Source of the DNA: Allodiplogaster sudhausi
Lineage: Eukaryota; Nematoda; Chromadorea; Rhabditida; Diplogasteridae
Direction of reading: 5' to 3'
Length of the DNA: 64,000 nucleotides
Assembly: GCA_945643635.1 (NCBI GenBank)
Contig: CALZFC010000004.1
Coordinates: forward strand, 3,348,001-3,412,000
Positions 59,194 through 64,000 of this stretch are shown piece after piece (positions within the stretch are counted from its first letter, which is position 1; each line of letters begins with the position of its first letter). Made by a program: the position numbers and the translations under genes. The notes beneath the pieces were generated by a model. The model was not told the origin of the DNA. It made no database searches and saw only the letters and a program-made list of their open reading frames with translations.

Positions 59194-59259
59194 TCTCAAT
59201 ATCACTTATTCTAACATTTTAGAGACCTTTTCTAAAATTTTGTGCTCAGCGAAGCTGTC

Positions 59260-59331
59260 GGCTGTATGGTCTAGTGGTATGATTCTCGCTTTGGGTGCGA
59301 GAGGTCCCGGGTTCAATCCCCGGTTCAGCTC
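59260..59331 (+). tRNA. tRNA-Pro(TGG), array copy 1
   Basis: Edge copy. Anticodon TGG in TTTGGGT. The acceptor stem is damaged: 5' GGCTGTA against 3' TTCAGCT leaves a T-T mismatch and a G-T end pair. Function doubtful. Confidence 0.7.
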
Positions 59332-59416
59332 ACATTTTGAAACGAAGAACTGTCTTCTTGTCAAGTTTTCACTTATCCTTCATCGGTTAAGCATCTTATT
59401 AGAGTGATTTATCATC

Positions 59417-59488
59417 GGCTGAGTGGTCTAGTGGTATGATTCTCGCTTTGGGTGCGAGAGGTCCCGGGTTCAATCCCCGGTTCAGCCC
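59417..59488 (+). tRNA. tRNA-Pro(TGG), array copy 2
   Basis: Hybrid: 5' GGCTGAG as in the AGG genes, rest as in TGG genes. Pairs with one G-T wobble at position 7. Confidence 0.9.
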
Positions 59489-59573
59489 CCATTTTGAAAC
59501 GAAGAACTGTCTTCTTGTCAAGTTTTCACTTTTCCTTCACCGGTTAAGCATCTTATTAGAGTGATTTATCATC

Positions 59574-59645
59574 GGCTGAGTGGTCTAGTGGTATGATTCT
59601 CGCTTAGGGTGCGAGAGGTCCCGGGTTCAATCCCCGGCTCAGCCC
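59574..59645 (+). tRNA. tRNA-Pro(AGG), array copy 3
   Basis: Full cloverleaf: acceptor GGCTGAG/CTCAGCC, anticodon AGG (read as IGG after editing), T arm CCGGG-TTCAATC-CCCGG. Discriminator C. Confidence 0.95.
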
Positions 59646-59721
59646 CAATTTTAGCCAATTTTTTAAAGACACATTTAGAGATACACGATCTTTTCTGAAA
59701 TTTTGTGCTCAGAGAGCTGCC

Positions 59722-59793
59722 GGCTGAATGGTCTAGTGGTATGATTCTCGCTTAGGGTGCGAGAGGTCCCGGGTTCAATCCCCGGCTCAGCCC
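59722..59793 (+). tRNA. tRNA-Pro(AGG), array copy 4
   Basis: Hybrid in the other sense: 5' GGCTGAA with an AGG body, giving an A-C mismatch at the base of the acceptor stem. Confidence 0.85.
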
Positions 59794-59870
59794 CAATTTT
59801 AGCCAATTTTTTAGAGACACATTTAGAGATACACGATCTTTTCTGAAATTTTGTGCTCAGAGAAGCTGTC

Positions 59871-59942
59871 GGCTGAATGGTCTAGTGGTATGATTCTCGC
59901 TTTGGGTGCGAGAGGTCCCGGGTTCAATCCCCGGTTCAGCCC
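59871..59942 (+). tRNA. tRNA-Pro(TGG), array copy 5
   Basis: Full cloverleaf: acceptor GGCTGAA/TTCAGCC, anticodon TGG, B box GGTTCAATCCC. Confidence 0.95.
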
Positions 59943-60027
59943 ACATTTTGAAACGAAGAACTGTCTTCTTGTCAAGTTTTCACTTATCCTTCATCGGTTA
60001 AGCATCTTATTAGAGTGATTTATCATC

Positions 60028-60100
60028 GGCTGAGTGGTCTAGTGGTATGATTCTCGCTTAGGGTGAGAGAGGTTCCCTGGTTTAATCTCCGGCTCAGCCC
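60028..60100 (+). pseudogene. tRNA-Pro(AGG) pseudogene, array copy 6
   Basis: One extra base and several changes (GTTCCCTGGTTTAATCTCC) break the T arm and B box. Confidence 0.85.
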
Positions 60101-60177
60101 CAATTTTAGCCAATTTTTTAAAGACACATTTAGAGATACACGATCTTTTCTGAAATTTTGTGCTCAGAGAAGCTGTC

Positions 60178-60249
60178 GGCTGAATGGTCTAGTGGTATGA
60201 TTCTCGCTTTGGGTGCGAGAGGTCCCGGGTTCAATCCCCGGTTCAGCCC
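60178..60249 (+). tRNA. tRNA-Pro(TGG), array copy 7
   Basis: Same as copy 5. Confidence 0.95.
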
Positions 60250-60334
60250 ACATTTTGAAACGAAGAACTGTCTTCTTGTCAAGTTTTCACATATCCTTCA
60301 TCGGTTAAGCATCTTATTAGAGTGATTTATCATC

Positions 60335-60406
60335 GGCTGAGTGGTCTAGTGATATGATTCTCGCTTAGGGTGCGAGAGGTCCCGGGTTCAATCCCCGGCT
60401 CAGCCC
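60335..60406 (+). tRNA. tRNA-Pro(AGG), array copy 8
   Basis: As copy 3 except GTGGTA to GTGATA in the D loop (A box). Confidence 0.9.
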
Positions 60407-60483
60407 CAATTTTAGCCAATTTTTTAAAGACACATTTAGAGATACACGATCTTTTCTGAAATTTTGTGCTCAGAGAAGCTGTC

Positions 60484-60555
60484 GGCTGAATGGTCTAGTG
60501 GTATGATTCTCGCTTTGGGTGCGAGAGGTCCCGGGTTCAATCCCCGGTTCAGCCC
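60484..60555 (+). tRNA. tRNA-Pro(TGG), array copy 9
   Basis: Same as copy 5. Confidence 0.95.
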
Positions 60556-60640
60556 ACATTTTGAAACGAAGAACTGTCTTCTTGTCAAGTTTTCACTTAT
60601 CCTTCATCGGTTAAGCATCTTATTAGAGTGATTTATCACC

Positions 60641-60712
60641 GGCTGAGTGGTCTAGTGGTATGATTCTCGCTTAGGGTGCGAGAGGTCCCGGGTTCAATCC
60701 CCGGCTCAGCCC
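60641..60712 (+). tRNA. tRNA-Pro(AGG), array copy 10
   Basis: Same as copy 3. Confidence 0.95.
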
Positions 60713-60789
60713 CAATTTTAGCCAATTTTTTAGAGATACATTTAGAGATACACGATCTTTTCTGAAATTTTGTGCTCAGAAAAGCTGTC

Positions 60790-60861
60790 GGCTGAATGGT
60801 CTAGTGGTATGATTCTCGCTTTGGGTGCGAGAGGTCCCGGGTTCAATCCCCGGTTCAGCCC
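60790..60861 (+). tRNA. tRNA-Pro(TGG), array copy 11
   Basis: Same as copy 5. Confidence 0.95.
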
Positions 60862-60946
60862 ACATTTTGAAACGAAGAACTGTCTTCTTGTCAAGTTTTC
60901 ACATATCCTTCATCGGTTAAGCATCTTATTAGAGTGATTTATCATC

Positions 60947-61018
60947 GGCTGAGTGGTCTAGTGGTATGATTCTCGCTTAGGGTGCGAGAGGTCCCGGGTT
61001 CAATCCCCGGCTCAGCCC
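60947..61018 (+). tRNA. tRNA-Pro(AGG), array copy 12
   Basis: Same as copy 3. Confidence 0.95.
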
Positions 61019-61095
61019 CAATTTTAGCCAATTTTTTAAAGACACATTTAGAGATACACGATCTTTTCTGAAATTTTGTGCTCAGAGAAGCTGTC

Positions 61096-61167
61096 GGCTG
61101 AATCGTCTAGTGGTATGATTCTCGCTTTGGGTGCGAGAGGTCCCGGGTTCAATCCCCGGTTCAGCCC
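61096..61167 (+). tRNA. tRNA-Pro(TGG), array copy 13
   Basis: As copy 5 with G9 to C (GAATCGTC). First copy of a 918-bp higher-order unit. Confidence 0.9.
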
Positions 61168-61252
61168 ACATTTTGAAACGAAGAACTGTCTTCTTGTCAA
61201 GTTTTCACATATCCTTCATCGATTAAGCATCTTATTAGAGTGATTTATCATC

Positions 61253-61324
61253 GGCTGAGTGGTCTAGTGGTATGATTCTCGCTTAGGGTGCGAGAGGTAA
61301 CGGGTTCAATCCCCGGCTCAACCC
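61253..61324 (+). tRNA. tRNA-Pro(AGG), array copy 14, damaged
   Basis: GGTAACGGG replaces GGTCCCGGG (T-stem pair lost), and 3' CTCAACC leaves a C-A mismatch in the acceptor stem. Probably non-functional. Confidence 0.75.
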
Positions 61325-61401
61325 CAATTTTAGCCAATTTTTTAAAGACACATTTAGAGATACACTATCTTTTCTGAAATTTTGTGCTCAGAGAAGCTGT
61401 C

Positions 61402-61473
61402 GGCTGAATGGTCTAGTGGTATGATTCTCGCTTTGGGTGCGAGAGGTCCCGGGTTCAATCCCCGGTTCAGCCC
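61402..61473 (+). tRNA. tRNA-Pro(TGG), array copy 15
   Basis: Same as copy 5. Confidence 0.95.
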
Positions 61474-61558
61474 ACATTTTGAAACGAAGAACTGTCTTCT
61501 TGTCAAGTTTTCACATATCCTTCATCGGTTAAGCATCTTATTAGAGTGATTTATCATC

Positions 61559-61630
61559 GGCTGAGTGGTCTAGTGGTATGATTCTCGCTTAGGGTGCGAG
61601 AGGTCCCGGGTTCAATCCCCGGCTCAGCCC
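61559..61630 (+). tRNA. tRNA-Pro(AGG), array copy 16
   Basis: Same as copy 3. Confidence 0.95.
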
Positions 61631-61707
61631 CAATTTTAGCCAATTTTTTAAAGACACATTTAGAGATACACGATCTTTTCTGAAATTTTGTGCTCAGAGA
61701 AGCTGTC

Positions 61708-61779
61708 GGCTGAATGGTCTAGTGGTATGATTCTCGCTTTGGGTGCGAGAGGTCCCGGGTTCAATCCCCGTTTCAGCCC
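61708..61779 (+). tRNA. tRNA-Pro(TGG), array copy 17
   Basis: As copy 5 with CCCGG to CCCGT, losing the outer T-stem pair. Confidence 0.85.
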
Positions 61780-61864
61780 ATATTTTGAAACGAAGAACTG
61801 TCTTCTTGTCAAGTTTTCACATATCCTTCATCGGCTAAGCATCTTATTAGAGTGATTTATCATC

Positions 61865-61936
61865 GGCTGAGTGGTCTAGTGGTATGATTCTCGCTTAGGG
61901 TGCGAGAGGTCCCGGGTTCAATCCCCGGCTCAGCCC
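61865..61936 (+). tRNA. tRNA-Pro(AGG), array copy 18
   Basis: Same as copy 3. Confidence 0.95.
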
Positions 61937-62013
61937 CAATTTTAGCCAATTTTTTAAAGACACATTTAGAGATACACGATCTTTTCTGAAATTTTGTGCT
62001 CAGAGAAGCTGTC

Positions 62014-62085
62014 GGCTGAATCGTCTAGTGGTATGATTCTCGCTTTGGGTGCGAGAGGTCCCGGGTTCAATCCCCGGTTCAGCCC
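62014..62085 (+). tRNA. tRNA-Pro(TGG), array copy 19
   Basis: Carries the G9 to C change of copy 13, exactly 918 bases away. Confidence 0.9.
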
Positions 62086-62170
62086 ACATTTTGAAACGAA
62101 GAACTGTCTTCTTGTCAAGTTTTCACATATCCTTCATCGATTAAGCATCTTATTAGAGTGATTTATCATC

Positions 62171-62242
62171 GGCTGAGTGGTCTAGTGGTATGATTCTCGC
62201 TTAGGGTGCGAGAGGTAACGGGTTCAATCCCCGGCTCAACCC
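62171..62242 (+). tRNA. tRNA-Pro(AGG), array copy 20, damaged
   Basis: Same T-stem and acceptor lesions as copy 14, 918 bases away. Confidence 0.75.
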
Positions 62243-62319
62243 CAATTTTAGCCAATTTTTTAAAGACACATTTAGAGATACACTATCTTTTCTGAAATTT
62301 TGTGCTCAGAGAAGCTGTC

Positions 62320-62391
62320 GGCTGAATGGTCTAGTGGTATGATTCTCGCTTTGGGTGCGAGAGGTCCCGGGTTCAATCCCCGGTTCAGCCC
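62320..62391 (+). tRNA. tRNA-Pro(TGG), array copy 21
   Basis: Same as copy 5. Confidence 0.95.
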
Positions 62392-62476
62392 ACATTTTGA
62401 AACGAAGAACTGTCTTCTTGTCAAGTTTTCACATATCCTTCATCGGTTAAGCATCTTATTAGAGTGATTTATCATC

Positions 62477-62548
62477 GGCTGAGTGGTCTAGTGGTATGAT
62501 TCTCGCTTAGGGTGCGAGAGGTCCCGGGTTCAATCCCCGGCTCAGCCC
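62477..62548 (+). tRNA. tRNA-Pro(AGG), array copy 22
   Basis: Same as copy 3. Confidence 0.95.
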
Positions 62549-62625
62549 CAATTTTAGCCAATTTTTTAAAGACACATTTAGAGATACACGATCTTTTCTG
62601 AAATTTTGTGCTCAGAGAAGCTGTC

Positions 62626-62697
62626 GGCTGAATGGTCTAGTGGTATGATTCTCGCTTTGGGTGCGAGAGGTCCCGGGTTCAATCCCCGTTTCAGCCC
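62626..62697 (+). tRNA. tRNA-Pro(TGG), array copy 23
   Basis: T-stem change of copy 17, 918 bases away. Confidence 0.85.
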
Positions 62698-62782
62698 ATA
62701 TTTTGAAACGAAGAACTGTCTTCTTGTCAAGTTTTCACTTATCCTTCATCGGTTAAGCATCTTATTAGAGTGATTTATCATC

Positions 62783-62854
62783 GGCTGAGTGGTCTAGTGG
62801 TATGATTCTCGCTTAGGATGCGAGAGGTAACGGATTCAATCCCCGGCTCAGCCC
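62783..62854 (+). tRNA. tRNA-Pro(AGG), array copy 24, damaged
   Basis: Anticodon region AGGATGCG instead of AGGGTGCG, plus GGTAACGGATTC in the T arm and B box. The acceptor stem is intact. Breaks the 918-bp pattern. Confidence 0.75.
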
Positions 62855-62931
62855 CAATTTTAGCCAATTTTTTAAAGACACATTTAGAGATACACTATCT
62901 TTTCTGAAATTTTGTGCTCAGAGAAGCTGTC

Positions 62932-63003
62932 GGCTGAATGGTCTAGTGGTATGATTCTCGCTTTGGGTGCGAGAGGTCCCGGGTTCAATCCCCGGTTCAG
63001 CCC
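62932..63003 (+). tRNA. tRNA-Pro(TGG), array copy 25
   Basis: Same as copy 5. It stands where the pattern predicts the G9 to C variant. Confidence 0.95.
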
Positions 63004-63088
63004 ACATTTTGAAACGAAGAACTGTCTTCTTGTCAAGTTTTCACATATCCTTCATCGATTAAGCATCTTATTAGAGTGATTTATCATC

Positions 63089-63160
63089 GGCTGAGTGGTC
63101 TAGTGGTATGATTCTCGCTTAGGGTGCGAGAGGTAACGGGTTCAATCCCCGGCTCAACCC
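63089..63160 (+). tRNA. tRNA-Pro(AGG), array copy 26, damaged
   Basis: Same lesions as copies 14 and 20, again 918 bases on. Confidence 0.75.
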
Positions 63161-63237
63161 CAATTTTAGCCAATTTTTTAAAGACACATTTAGAGATACA
63201 CTATCTTTTCTGAAATTTTGTGCTCAGAGAAGCTGTC

Positions 63238-63309
63238 GGCTGAATGGTCTAGTGGTATGATTCTCGCTTTGGGTGCGAGAGGTCCCGGGTTCAATCCCCG
63301 GTTCAGCCC
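63238..63309 (+). tRNA. tRNA-Pro(TGG), array copy 27
   Basis: Same as copy 5. Confidence 0.95.
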
Positions 63310-63394
63310 ACATTTTGAAACGAAGAACTGTCTTCTTGTCAAGTTTTCACATATCCTTCATCGGTTAAGCATCTTATTAGAGTGATTTATCATC

Positions 63395-63466
63395 GGCTGA
63401 GTGGTCTAGTGGTATGATTCTCGCTTAGGGTGCGAGAGGTCCCGGGTTCAATCCCCGGCTCAGCCC
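63395..63466 (+). tRNA. tRNA-Pro(AGG), array copy 28
   Basis: Same as copy 3. Confidence 0.95.
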
Positions 63467-63543
63467 CAATTTTAGCCAATTTTTTAAAGACACATTTAGA
63501 GATACACGATCTTTTCTGAAATTTTGTGCTCAGAGAAGCTGTC

Positions 63544-63615
63544 GGCTGAATGGTCTAGTGGTATGATTCTCGCTTTGGGTGCGAGAGGTCCCGGGTTCAA
63601 TCCCCGTTTCAGCCC
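63544..63615 (+). tRNA. tRNA-Pro(TGG), array copy 29
   Basis: T-stem change of copies 17 and 23, 918 bases on. Confidence 0.85.
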
Positions 63616-63700
63616 ATATTTTGAAACGAAGAACTGTCTTCTTGTCAAGTTTTCACATATCCTTCATCGGCTAAGCATCTTATTAGAGTGATTTATCATC

Positions 63701-63772
63701 GGCTGAGTGGTCTAGTGGTATGATTCTCGCTTAGGGTGCGAGAGGTCCCGGGTTCAATCCCCGGCTCAGCCC
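63701..63772 (+). tRNA. tRNA-Pro(AGG), array copy 30
   Basis: Same as copy 3. Confidence 0.95.
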
Positions 63773-63849
63773 CAATTTTAGCCAATTTTTTAAAGACACA
63801 TTTAGAGATACACGATCTTTTCTGAAATTTTGTGCTCAGAGAAGCTGTC

Positions 63850-63921
63850 GGCTGAATCGTCTAGTGGTATGATTCTCGCTTTGGGTGCGAGAGGTCCCGG
63901 GTTCAATCCCCGGTTCAGCCC
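63850..63921 (+). tRNA. tRNA-Pro(TGG), array copy 31
   Basis: G9 to C variant again. The spacer after it runs to the window edge, so the array continues. Confidence 0.9.
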
Positions 63922-64000
63922 ACATTTTGAAACGAAGAACTGTCTTCTTGTCAAGTTTTCACATATCCTTCATCGATTAAGCATCTTATTAGAGTGATTT

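Larger units (their letters stand above)
59220..64000 (+). repeat. 306-bp tandem repeat carrying two tRNA-Pro genes per unit
   Basis: TGG genes recur every 306 bases, each followed after 157 bases by an AGG gene. Spacers are conserved: AACGAAGAACTGTCTTCTTG after TGG genes and GACACATTTAGAGATACAC after AGG genes. TGG genes are followed by ATTTTG and AGG genes by ATTTTAGCCAATTTTTTA, whose T-runs can end pol III transcription. From 61096 on, marker variants recur every 918 bases (three units). Confidence 0.95.

Noticed and set aside
59260..63921. CRISPR-like array
   Set aside because: The regularly spaced repeats are tRNA genes with clear cloverleafs, and the spacers are themselves repeated rather than unique.

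Overview
The window is eukaryotic, and nematode is the best reading. It has a complete Srt-type chemoreceptor built from ten exons, two further partial serpentine receptors, a nematode-style thrombospondin type 1 protein with a Thr-rich linker, a CAP/SCP protein, GT-AG introns with TTTCAG-like acceptors, and acceptors directly ahead of start codons that would suit spliced-leader addition. Exons are GC-rich islands in AT-rich introns that carry long GA/CT tracts. No species is claimed.

Layout. 0-2 kb (+): end of a secreted mucin-like/TSP1 gene. 2.7-3.3 kb (-): C-terminal half of a CAP protein. 4.8-7.3 kb: a minus-strand first exon, the first exon of a chemoreceptor (+), and ambiguous exons. 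8-24 kb: a graveyard of repeated, mostly broken coding blocks, plus a broken unrecognised gene at 19.2-20.5 kb (-). 24.3-28 kb (-): an AMPK-beta-like gene with a glycogen-binding domain, one intron of which holds a 1.3 kb foldback element with tRNA-like arms. 28-36 kb: more decayed blocks, segmental duplications and foldback elements. 36.8-39.6 kb (-): an intact run of six exons encoding a repeated cysteine module, each joining the next in fr phase. It overlaps a perfect 372-bp inverted repeat. 42.7-47 kb (+): the Srt receptor. 48.3-49 kb (-): a PEBP gene. 51.9-53.6 kb (+): a Rho-family GTPase with one frame break. 56.2-59.2 kb (+): a second chemoreceptor that stops after TM5. 59.26-64 kb: a dense array of 31 tRNA-Pro copies that continues past the window edge.

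The genes do not form a pathway. What unites the window is duplication: tandem exon cassettes, inverted repeats from about 30 to 560 bp, and a satellite-like tRNA array with a 306-bp unit and a 918-bp higher-order period. Three introns with GC instead of GT donors, each resolved by protein homology or family fit, are a second unusual theme. All gene models are exon-by-exon readings by eye. Protein families were recognised from remembered motifs, and no database search was run.
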